From positions 1,736,001 to 1,800,000 of the forward strand of contig AP017375.1 of the NCBI GenBank assembly GCA_002355455.1: a DNA stretch of 64,000 bases, written 5' to 3'. Origin of the DNA: Stanieria sp. NIES-3757 (GTDB taxonomy: Bacteria > Cyanobacteriota > Cyanobacteriia > Cyanobacteriales > Xenococcaceae). The notes beneath the pieces are model-generated. The model worked only from the letters and a program-made list of their open reading frames with translations. It searched no databases and was not told where the DNA came from. The stretch's first letter is position 1, and every line of letters begins with the position of its first letter. The translations under genes were made by a program, and so were the position numbers. Below are positions 21,501 through 27,413 of this stretch, one piece after another.

Positions 21501-21627
21501 CTTGACCCATACGATAGCGTAGCGGTTTTAACTTATTAGCTAAAGATGCGATCGCTGCTGGAGGAAGCTGATTAAACTGAGGAACAAGCGATAAAAACTG
21601 TTCGATAATCGTGGTGGTATAGCTCAT
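18580..21627 (-). CDS. Type I secretion ABC exporter with cNMP-binding-like and inactive C39 peptidase-like domains
   Basis: The domains in order are: a cyclic-nucleotide-binding-like fold (about residues 1-150, with 'GQMLGWVNLARGIPCETAMA'), a linker, a C39 peptidase-like domain (about 300-435), six transmembrane helices (about 455-740) and an ABC ATPase (about 775-1010). The ATPase is complete: 'GESGAGKST', 'LSGGQRQRIAIAR', 'ILVLDEATSALD', 'ITHRL'. In the peptidase domain the Cys box reads 'LEVGVACFQM', with Val315 where active peptidases have the catalytic Cys, so it should act as a substrate-docking domain as in HlyB. It follows a parvulin gene by 12 nt. No HlyD adaptor gene adjoins. Confidence 0.92.
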   Translation of the reverse strand: MSYTTTIIEQFLSLVPQFNQLPPAAIASLANKLKPLRYRMGQVMIMREKMQGQVSIISEGQARLLGYDPRTKMPTTLELLKPGQMLGWVNLARGIPCETAMASTEVVCLTLSNQDFLEILEQYPQLKQEFRNKSALVEVFELLGNQLEQQAQGDLDLKSLAQEIAPATQIYEIPPGEHSLNSEITAPLADPNLIWLVSSGVIEDFPVGKRLEFTKDRQTIKVTGTKPARLLGIPQDQWLNNQQSQSTGLLFVKASETNVGDEESGFDEPSKEEIPYAEAELLEDSEVTDYYTSPSDRTTAAKNYPFYSGKTTLEVGVACFQMLSRYFKMPFRKEVIRRVLGEQIQRTGGLSLPLSGAIVELMGLNAQLVTIPATSFTRLQGPCLIRWDDSLAVVYEISDKELVIAVPELGLLRRKPTEFFETWGERGEVLLLQKTKETPQERFGLNWFLPALTKYKRILIEVFVASFFIQLFALANPLMIQIIIDKVISQNTVETLKYLIFFLIVLNIFEAVLTTLRTYLFVDTTNRIDMSLGSEIIDHLLRLPLRYFEKRPVGEISTRINELERIRQFLTGTALTVVLDSVFSVLYVAVMFLYSPLLTFVTLAIIPIFVILTLIFSPTIRQQLRAKAERNAETQSYLVEVLTGIQTVKAQNIELRSRWQWQERYARYISTGFKTVITSTLASSASSFLNNLSRVLIIGVGAYLVLEQKLTLGQLIAFRIIAGYVTSPIMRLAQLWQNFQETALSLERLADIVDHPDEAEQDRTNIPMPAIKGKVRYDNVSFRFKPNGPLQLNNVSLEFPAGKFIAIVGESGAGKSTLTKLLSRLYEPEMGRILIDGYDIHKVELYSLRRQIGVVPQDTLLFEGSIQENIALTNPDATTEEIIAAAQIAAAHEFIMSLPNGYNTRVGERGSSLSGGQRQRIAIARTVLQQPAILVLDEATSALDYSTEQEVSRNLKESFQGRSVFFITHRLGTIKNADIIVMMDSGSVVEQGTHEELMALKGRYCYLYQQQESSV

Positions 21628-21639
21628 AGTTGCGAAAGC

Positions 21640-22395
21640 CTAACTGATAGCTGTACTGGGCGTGTAATTAGGGAAAGATACTTTTTGTTTCATTTCTTCG
21701 TTTAACCATTCACGAAACATTTCGTCCAACATTCTTTGTCTCATCGGTTGATCGAGTTTGGCAGAGATATAGTTTTCTAGGCGAATGATGACTAACCACT
21801 CTCCCACACGAGTAGGAGGAATGACTTGACCGGGTTTAGAAGTTGAAAGAATGCGAGCAATTTGAGGATGAGGAGCATTGATTTCTACTGGCCCAATTAA
21901 CCCACCAGTTTGAGCTTCCGAACCCAGAGAATATTCCATTGCTAATTCACTAAAGGTATTTTCTCCTTCAGTAATCCTAAAGTATAATTCTTGAGCAACT
22001 TCTGCCTTATCAGTCCGAATTAATGAATAAACTACTCGATCTAATTGAGATTTTCGTTTAATAAAATAAGATTCGACTGTATTGCACCAAGTTTCTTGTT
22101 TAAATTTTTCTATTTTTAATCTTCTCTCAATCAGTTGATCAAGTTGCTCTGGTGTCATGTTTTGCTGTTTTAACCAAGCTTGCAGTTGCTCTTCTGTCAG
22201 TAATTGATTTTGTTGACAAAATTGATTATGGGCTAAAGTTTTTTCTTGTTCAGAATATTCAATTTTAGCTATAGCCCGATCAATAATAATTTCTTGTGCT
22301 AGCTTGGGCAACATTTGATACTGCTTCATTAGGGGAATTAAATCCTCAGCAGTAAAGGAACGATCCCCTATTTCTAGAACTACGCGCATATTCAA
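21640..22395 (-). CDS. Parvulin-type peptidyl-prolyl cis-trans isomerase (SurA-like)
   Basis: The 251-residue protein has an N-terminal all-helical chaperone part (about 1-120) and a parvulin domain (about 130-225). The domain includes 'ELAMEYSLGSEAQTGGLIGP' and 'ILSTSKPGQVIPPTRVGEW', the core of PpiC/SurA rotamases. No clear signal peptide is seen, which suggests a cytosolic location. Position 12 nt before the exporter gene argues that it keeps the exporter's substrate unfolded or helps it fold. Such parvulin-exporter pairs are seen in other cyanobacteria. The substrate gene is not evident nearby. Confidence 0.85.
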   Translation of the reverse strand: MNMRVVLEIGDRSFTAEDLIPLMKQYQMLPKLAQEIIIDRAIAKIEYSEQEKTLAHNQFCQQNQLLTEEQLQAWLKQQNMTPEQLDQLIERRLKIEKFKQETWCNTVESYFIKRKSQLDRVVYSLIRTDKAEVAQELYFRITEGENTFSELAMEYSLGSEAQTGGLIGPVEINAPHPQIARILSTSKPGQVIPPTRVGEWLVIIRLENYISAKLDQPMRQRMLDEMFREWLNEEMKQKVSFPNYTPSTAIS

Positions 22396-22565
22396 TTTAA
22401 GCTACTATTATAAATAAGCAAAATTATTTAGTTAAATGCCGATAATTATAGCTTTGGATAAATTCGGCATAGAGCCGAAATTGTCAGTGATTTCGATTTT
22501 GCTATTCAAACTTAACCTAATTTATAGAGAATGACATCTTCAATTCTCTTCACTTCAACTTTTGT

Positions 22566-23054
22566 TTAAGAATTGGGTTTGGTGAGTAAAATTACTGCAT
22601 AAGCACAAATAGCAGTTTCTTGTCCTACTGCATCTAACTTTTCATTAGTAGTTGCTTTGATGCCAATTTGTTCTGGAACAAGATTGAGTGTCAGAGCTAG
22701 GCGATCACGCATCGCTTTGAGATAAGGTTTTAATTTGGGACGTTCAGCGACAATGACTGAATCAAGATTATTAATCTGCCAACCCTGAGCTTGAATTAAT
22801 TCGTGAACTTGTTCTAATAAGACTAAACTGTTAGCTCCTGCCCATTTTGGGTCTGTGGGAGGAAAATAATGACCAATATCTCCTAAACTTAATGCGCCTA
22901 GCATCGCATCCATAATGGCATGAGTCAGAACATCAGCATCACTATGTCCTAGTAATCCTAGATGGTGGGGAATTTCAATACCACCTAAAATTAATCGTCG
23001 ATCTGGTACTAAGCGATGAAGATCGTAACCATTACCAATCCGAATGTTCATCAT
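22566..23054 (-). CDS. ispF: 2-C-methyl-D-erythritol 2,4-cyclodiphosphate synthase
   Basis: IspF catalyses the fifth step of the MEP isoprenoid pathway, forming the cyclodiphosphate and releasing CMP. The Zn-binding Asp and His lie in 'GNGYDLHRL' and the third His in '[20 protein letters not shown]'. The C-terminal '[15 protein letters not shown]' is the usual signature. The 162-residue length is normal. ATG codons at 23054 and 23051 are both possible starts. The enzyme feeds phytyl and carotenoid synthesis, where chlG and crtR in this window act. Confidence 0.95.
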   Translation of the reverse strand: MMNIRIGNGYDLHRLVPDRRLILGGIEIPHHLGLLGHSDADVLTHAIMDAMLGALSLGDIGHYFPPTDPKWAGANSLVLLEQVHELIQAQGWQINNLDSVIVAERPKLKPYLKAMRDRLALTLNLVPEQIGIKATTNEKLDAVGQETAICAYAVILLTKPNS

Positions 23055-23075
23055 AATTAATTAGGTAAAAATAAT

Positions 23076-23403
23076 TTAGCTGTTCTGAATTTTATTATGA
23101 TTTTCTAGGTTAACTTTTTGTTGATTTAAAAATTGGGCAATAGTTTGATTGAATTCTTGAGGATTAACCAAAAATACCCAATGATTTCCAGCAATGGTTT
23201 TAATTTCTAAATTAGAGAGATAATTTTGGTATGGTTGAAGCTGCCAAGCAGTGCGATTTAATCCTTGTTCGGGTGTAATCAATAAAGTAGGAATAGTTAA
23301 GGTTTTACTTAATCCCGCTACTTCCATCACATCAGTAAAAATTTGATTGCGTGCTGCCACAGTAAATTTGCTACCCCAGCTACCATTACTTTTTTGTTCT
23401 ATA
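23076..23403 (-). pseudogene. Alpha/beta hydrolase, C-terminal fragment (split by IS)
   Basis: This is the 3' part of an alpha/beta-hydrolase gene cut by the IS5-family element. Its 107 residues include 'IPTLLITPEQG', the acid-loop region, and 'IKTIAGNHWVFLVNPQEF' with the expected catalytic His. Removing the IS and one copy of the 4-bp TATA repeat joins it in frame to the 5' fragment as ...QASI-EQKSNG.... The open frame up to 23462 is read from IS sequence and is not part of the original gene. Confidence 0.9.
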
Positions 23404-23467
23404 GAACCCATTTGACATCTTCCAAGTATGGACTTAAAGTTCTCGAAAGTATCAAAATTCATTGACC

Positions 23468-23776
23468 ATGAAGTATTCCAGTAGCCTTAGCGATGAAGAA
23501 TGGGAAATTCTAGAACCCCTGTTAGTTAAGATATTGCCGACTAAGAAGCAAACCCGACCTGCCAATTGGACAAGGCGAGAAATCCTTGACGGAATACTCT
23601 ATCAACTCAAAAATGGTTGTAATTGGGCAGACTTGCCCAAAGATTTACCTCCCTACTCAACTGTCTATTGGCACTACAAGCAGTGGCGAAAGGTAGGGGT
23701 GTTTGAAAAGCTCATGAATGCCTTACATGAACAAGTACGTCAGCAGGTTAAAAAAAACCTAAGTGGACAACATTAA
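23468..23776 (+). CDS. IS5-family transposase, ORF A
   Basis: This is the N-terminal DNA-binding half of an IS5/IS427-type transposase ('SSLSDEEWEILEPLL', 'WTRREILDGILYQLKNGCNW'). Near its end lies A8 at 23750-23757, read GTT AAA AAA AAC in this frame. A -1 slip there gives ...KKKPKWTTLIIIDSQAVKN, which restores the 'IIDSQ' catalytic block and runs into ORF B. I chose the ATG at 23468; a TTG at 23462 is also in frame. A programmed frameshift or transcriptional slippage is the likely expression mode. Confidence 0.88.
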   Translation: MKYSSSLSDEEWEILEPLLVKILPTKKQTRPANWTRREILDGILYQLKNGCNWADLPKDLPPYSTVYWHYKQWRKVGVFEKLMNALHEQVRQQVKKNLSGQH

Positions 23777-23796
23777 TAATCATTGACTCTCAAGCC

Positions 23797-24273
23797 GTGA
23801 AAAATACCTGTAATGCCAGTGTCGCTTCCAAAGGCTTTTGTTTTTACAAAGCCACGAATGGGATTAAAAGACATCTGGCAATTGATACACTGGGATTTCC
23901 TTTCTTTACCCACTGCACACCAGCAAATGTCTCGGATGATGCAGGATTGATTGAGATGCTGACGCTAAATATTGACTATTTCCAGTCAAAACCCGTTAAC
24001 CTTCCGAAGCTCACTATTTTGCTAGACCACGGATATCATCCCGAACATTTGACTGAGCAATTGGAGCAAGTTTATCCCGAGATCATGACGAAAATCAAGT
24101 TTGAACTGTCCACCAAACCCTCGAAACAAGAGAAGGCAGCGCAAGGGAAATCTGGATTTGTTCCTGCTGTTGCTCGCTGGGTGATTGAACGCTCAAACGC
24201 TTGGATGGAGCGTTGTAAAAGTTTGGTTAAAAACTTTGAGCGCGAGATACGCGGAGGTTTCCTCCGCTTGTAG
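23797..24273 (+). CDS. IS5-family transposase, ORF B (truncated C-terminus)
   Basis: This is the catalytic half of the transposase, in the -1 frame relative to ORF A. It contains 'NGIKRHLAIDTLGFPFFTHC', 'LTILLDHGYHPEHLTEQL' (second Asp) and 'WVIERSNAWMERCKSLVKNF' (Glu region). The frame should continue to ...RTLSHATAKIDLCFVRLMLK, which is still readable at about 24289-24348. A 48-bp insertion with 7-bp TTGAGCG repeats brings in a TAG at 24271-24273. The last 25 or so residues are thereby lost, so this copy is probably disabled or altered. Confidence 0.85.
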   Translation: MKNTCNASVASKGFCFYKATNGIKRHLAIDTLGFPFFTHCTPANVSDDAGLIEMLTLNIDYFQSKPVNLPKLTILLDHGYHPEHLTEQLEQVYPEIMTKIKFELSTKPSKQEKAAQGKSGFVPAVARWVIERSNAWMERCKSLVKNFEREIRGGFLRL

Positions 24274-24290
24274 AATCGCGCTGTTGAGCG
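24243..24290. repeat. 48-bp palindromic mini-insertion inside the IS5 transposase
   Basis: The insertion carries the 17-nt near-perfect palindrome GCGGAGGTTTCCTCCGC (24251-24267). It is bordered by the direct repeat TTGAGCG (24236-24242 and 24284-24290). Its length is a multiple of three and it brings an in-frame TAG. Removing it restores the conserved transposase C-terminus. It is the same kind of element as the short dyad repeats described in cyanobacterial genomes, and shares its core with 9597-9609. Confidence 0.85.
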
Positions 24291-24373
24291 AACTTTATCT
24301 CATGCGACTGCCAAGATCGATCTCTGCTTCGTCAGATTAATGCTTAAGCGGCTTTCAGTCTCTTCGTGAGATC

Positions 24374-24934
24374 TCAAATGGGTTCTATACTTGCCTGAAA
24401 AACTTGTTGCTGTAGCGGACTCCAACCACGATATTGTTTTAATTTTTTTACTATTTGTTCGGCTGCTTGATAAGAAGGAAAAGGTCCCATCCCTTTGAGA
24501 AAAGGAAGAACTCGATACAATAACGGGAAAGTCAATTTAAACCAACTGGGCAATCTATTAATAAAAAAAGGATCGACCAAAATCAAACTCCGAAATCTCT
24601 GCGGTGATTTAGTTGCCCAAATTGCTGCCAGTTTACCTCCCCAAGAATGACCGAGAATATGAGCATCTTGCCAACCCAGATGATCCATTAAGGCTTCTAA
24701 ATCGGCAATCATTGCTTCAGAACTATAACTCGTTAGAGGTTTGCTACTATCTCCATGACCTCTTAGATCGGGAGCAATAATCTGATAATCAGTAGCTAAA
24801 TTGTCTCCCAAACTCGACCAAACTAAAGCATGATCTGCTAAACCATGGAGTAGTAATAAAGGTTCTTTGCCTTGATTCCATTCTAGATAGGAGATTTTAA
24901 TCTCTTTCAAAGCAAGAGTCTGACGTAGAGACAT
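24374..24934 (-). pseudogene. Alpha/beta hydrolase, N-terminal fragment (split by IS)
   Basis: This is the 5' part of the interrupted hydrolase. The start 'MSLRQTLALKEIKISYLEW' is followed by the oxyanion-hole block 'LLLLHGLADHALVW', 'DLRGHGDSSKP' and the nucleophile elbow 'HILGHSWGGKLAA' (Ser in GHSWG). The native sequence ends at ...QASI; the last residues (EPI) and the stop are read from the IS. The restored gene would encode about 291 residues with Ser and His of the catalytic triad present. Substrate unknown. Because both halves remain undamaged, the insertion appears recent. Confidence 0.9.
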
Positions 24935-24990
24935 AAGTTAAATCTAAATTAAATCAATTAAAAATATTTTTAAAGCTTTTAATAGGTAGA

Positions 24991-25025
24991 GCGATCGCTC
25001 TGCGCCTTGTCGTAGTCAAGATCGC
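24991..25025. repeat. 27-bp small repeat inserted in a HIP1 site
   Basis: The sequence reads GCGATC, then 23 nt (24997-25019), then GATCGC. This is exactly a HIP1 octamer split by an insertion with a duplicated GATC. The 23-nt core matches the core at 36665-36687 in more than half its positions and has the same length. Confidence 0.65.
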
Positions 25026-25064
25026 GTTAATTAATAATTAAACTTATTTAAATTATTTTAATTA

Positions 25065-25084
25065 GGCAATCACTAGTGATTGCC
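25065..25084 (-). terminator. Terminator-like palindrome after psb32
   Basis: The perfect 20-nt palindrome GGCAATCACTAGTGATTGCC lies 14 nt beyond the stop of the minus-strand psb32-like gene. It is followed on that strand by TAATTAAAATAATTT. Confidence 0.6.
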
Positions 25085-25098
25085 CTCAACTAGTAAAT

Positions 25099-25929
25099 TT
25101 AGGCTTCTGGGGTAGTCGTTCTGCCAAGCGTAGGAGTTAAATAAGCAACCAATACACCTAAAAGAAAACCCATCATATTGCGAAATAAAGGCAACCAGTC
25201 AGCGGTACGAGTAACAACCGGTCCAATGCCAAAGGCAATAAACAAAATTCCCCACAGAGGAGACATAATTAATGCCCATTGCCAAGCAAATAACTGTCCT
25301 TCCTTACGAGGTATTGCTGCTAGTCCTAAAATCACTCCACCTAAAATAGAACTAACTAAAGTTAAAATCCATTGTTCTTTTGGCAACCCAGGAACAACAT
25401 TACAACCGCCTTGTGTCAAACAACCTTGTACGGTTTCTAAGGCATCAACGATCGCATTATTTTCGCCATGTTCTCTGACAAAATACATATTGCCAAAGCG
25501 AGCTTGCAGTTCGATCCAGAAAGTACGGGGTAATAACTCATAAACAGCATCGCCAATACTAAAAGCTAATAAATTACCACCTCTACCATCTGCGACTAAC
25601 AAAATACTTTTATCATCTAAACCCCAATAATTTTTGACGGCACGCCCTGGCGAACGGTCATATTGAGTTAAAACTCGCATTTTCCAACCAGTTTCTGCCT
25701 CAAAACTGGCTAAATCTTCAACTAAAGATTCTTCTTGTCGTGTAGGTAGGTAATTAGCTAAATCGACTACAGGGGTTTCAATATCTGGTAATAATTCTGG
25801 GTTATTAACTGCCCAAGCAGCGGGAGCGATTAACCAAGTTGAAAAAATTAAGAGGCAACTACCAAGAATAACCAAAAATTTCTGTGACAAACTTTTGTGC
25901 ATAATTTGTTTGTTTATAAACTCCTTCAT
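25099..25929 (-). CDS. psb32: TPM-domain protein, photosystem II repair factor Psb32
   Basis: A hydrophobic signal segment (about residues 15-35 from ATG 25929, ending near 'APAAWAVNNP') is followed by a TPM domain (about 50-180). The domain includes 'VVDLANYLPTRQEESLVEDL', 'GWKMRVLTQYD' and 'KSILLVADGRGGNLLAFSIG'. Three C-terminal transmembrane helices follow. This is the layout of cyanobacterial Psb32 and plant TLP18.3, thylakoid-lumen-facing proteins that aid PSII repair and D1 turnover. The start could also be ATG 25902; the codon at 25935 is a TTG and less likely. Confidence 0.85.
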   Translation of the reverse strand: MKEFINKQIMHKSLSQKFLVILGSCLLIFSTWLIAPAAWAVNNPELLPDIETPVVDLANYLPTRQEESLVEDLASFEAETGWKMRVLTQYDRSPGRAVKNYWGLDDKSILLVADGRGGNLLAFSIGDAVYELLPRTFWIELQARFGNMYFVREHGENNAIVDALETVQGCLTQGGCNVVPGLPKEQWILTLVSSILGGVILGLAAIPRKEGQLFAWQWALIMSPLWGILFIAFGIGPVVTRTADWLPLFRNMMGFLLGVLVAYLTPTLGRTTTPEA

Positions 25930-26024
25930 AAACAATTAGTTTTAACTAATACTATTATTTCTTAACACTTGTTTACTTAATTTTAATAATTTGGAGTCAA
26001 AAAGGTACTTTTCTGTTACACAGA

Positions 26025-26453
26025 TTAAGTTTTGTCGGCAGATTTCGAGTTAATGGTAGACTGTCGCAGTGAAGCCACAGAATAACGGCGAGGATTTTTC
26101 CAAGCTTGCCAAGCAGCTTTAACCCCAGTAACTAGACGGTGAGTATTGGTAGTTACTTGTTGAACTTGTTGTTTGGTATTATTAAATCCCCGATCTACTT
26201 GTTTAACTACGGCTGAAGCAGTTTCTACTCCTCGATCTAGTTCATCAGTTAACTGATTAATTTCCAATCCTGTGAGGCGAATAACTTCTAAAGTTGGCGG
26301 AAATTCTCGGTTAAGAGTATCAAAAAGCTTTTCTGCACTACGAGCAGCACGAGCTAATTCTTGGAGAGCGGGTAAAGCAGCTATTAAAACAGCAGTGAGA
26401 CTGACTGCCACTAAAAAAAGAGATAGTCCAAGCCAAAATAAAGGTTCAGTCAT
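26025..26453 (-). CDS. DUF948-like membrane protein
   Basis: The 142-residue protein has one N-terminal transmembrane helix (about 4-26) and then a long helical region. 'LNREFPPTLEVIRLTGLEIN' and 'VVKQVDRGFNNTKQQVQQVT' resemble the DUF948 pattern (heptad-like, often misnamed methyl-accepting-like). The rest is basic and Ser-rich. It follows the YtxH-like gene by 23 nt on the same strand. The two are commonly paired, and both are membrane-anchored helical proteins linked to envelope stress in other bacteria (inference). Confidence 0.7.
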   Translation of the reverse strand: MTEPLFWLGLSLFLVAVSLTAVLIAALPALQELARAARSAEKLFDTLNREFPPTLEVIRLTGLEINQLTDELDRGVETASAVVKQVDRGFNNTKQQVQQVTTNTHRLVTGVKAAWQAWKNPRRYSVASLRQSTINSKSADKT

Positions 26454-26476
26454 CGCTTGCGCGTGGTAATTTAAAT

Positions 26477-26875
26477 TTAAGGATTTTTCTCAGTCGAAGG
26501 GACTCCACCTTGCCACGACGAAGCCTGCTTCGACTTCGTCAGAGAAGAGTTTAATTCTTGAGCAATTTCGGTGTTATTCTGAGTTGGTGTAATGTTTGAC
26601 TGACTTGCTTCCAATCCTACTGCGATCGCGTCTTTTAACCGAATTAGGGTTTCATCCCAACTTTTTAAAGCTGATTCCGACAAACGATCCGCTTGTAATA
26701 GTAAGCTAGAGGATAAATCTTCTGCTAAATCTGGTAAAGCATCAGCCGATTTTTTTAAAACTTTTCTGGTTTCTTTGCCTGTCCGAGGTGCAATTAACAA
26801 TCCTACAATCGTTCCAATTGCACTACCGACAATCATTCCACTGACAAAAACGCCTGCTCGATTTTGCTTTGACAT
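26477..26875 (-). CDS. YtxH-domain protein
   Basis: The N-terminal helix 'VFVSGMIVGSAIGTIVGLLI' plus 'APRTGKETRKVL' is the YtxH signature, with the AP-x-[ST]G motif closing the membrane helix. A predicted amphipathic helix follows (about 40-95). The last 20 residues are encoded by a small repeat (26494-26546) and are unlikely to be conserved. Often mislabelled gas vesicle protein; no gas vesicle genes are nearby. Function unknown. Confidence 0.75.
   Translation of the reverse strand: MSKQNRAGVFVSGMIVGSAIGTIVGLLIAPRTGKETRKVLKKSADALPDLAEDLSSSLLLQADRLSESALKSWDETLIRLKDAIAVGLEASQSNITPTQNNTEIAQELNSSLTKSKQASSWQGGVPSTEKNP
26494..26546. repeat. Dispersed repeat read in frame at the 3' end of the YtxH gene
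   Basis: GC-richer DNA with arms CGAAGC/GCTTCG (26519-26532) and GACGAAG/CTTCGTC (26517-26540) resembles the dispersed 'GACGAAGTCGAAGC' repeats of cyanobacteria. It is translated as part of the C-terminal tail of the YtxH-like protein without breaking the frame. Confidence 0.55.
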
Positions 26876-27413
26876 TCTTTGACCTTCTACTGTTGGGTTG
26901 ATTGATATTTATCCTTAGCTTATCAGTCTGACATCGATCCCTGCATAGTTTTGCCAAAATGTTTTTCTAATCAGTTTATTAATCTTTAAAATCCTTTGAG
27001 AAAATCTGGTATTATCATATTCAAGATTAGCCCTCCCACGAATTTCAAATTTAGTCAAGCTCTAACACAATCGAGATTGATGGTTAGTTTAGTTGAGGCT
27101 TATCATCTAGTCTGAAATTGGGAATTGAGGAAAAGAAGATTTGATTGACATTGCTCGGAAATTAGCAACCATCTAAGCAAAAAACGTTTTGAAGAAGATG
27201 GTCAAAAATAAATTTATGCCAAGAAGATTCAGTTTTGTTCTGCTCAAATAAATCGTTACAAATTAATTCTAAAGATAACCAAAATACGCCAAACTAAATT
27301 CAACACTAGCAATAATCGTGGTTAGAAGCATCAATTTTTATTTATGTCAGCTTTAAGGATGAAGCATAGTTTAGTAATAATTACAATTGCAATATGAGCT
27401 TTGATTTGTTCAC
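26876..27413. other. 538-bp gap between divergent genes
   Basis: AT-rich with no ORF of convincing quality and no tRNA fold. It must carry the promoters of the YtxH-like gene (minus) and of the PlsY/dikinase fusion (plus). Confidence 0.4.

Larger units (their letters stand above)
23404..24385. mobile_element. IS5-family insertion sequence (two-ORF type)
   Basis: The 16-bp terminal inverted repeats, GAACCCATTTGACATC (23404-23419) and its complement with one mismatch (24370-24385), flank a 982-bp element. Both ends are bordered by TATA (23400-23403 and 24386-24389), the target-site duplication. The transposase is encoded in two overlapping frames. A 48-bp palindromic repeat has inserted near the 3' end of the second frame (24243-24290). 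Confidence 0.92.

Noticed and set aside
25178-25543. 121-residue plus-strand ORF
   Set aside because: It is a shadow opposite psb32; no independent start signal or motif.
26477-26875. Gas vesicle protein
   Set aside because: YtxH proteins are often given this name, but the sequence has no GvpA-type motif and no gvp genes are nearby.
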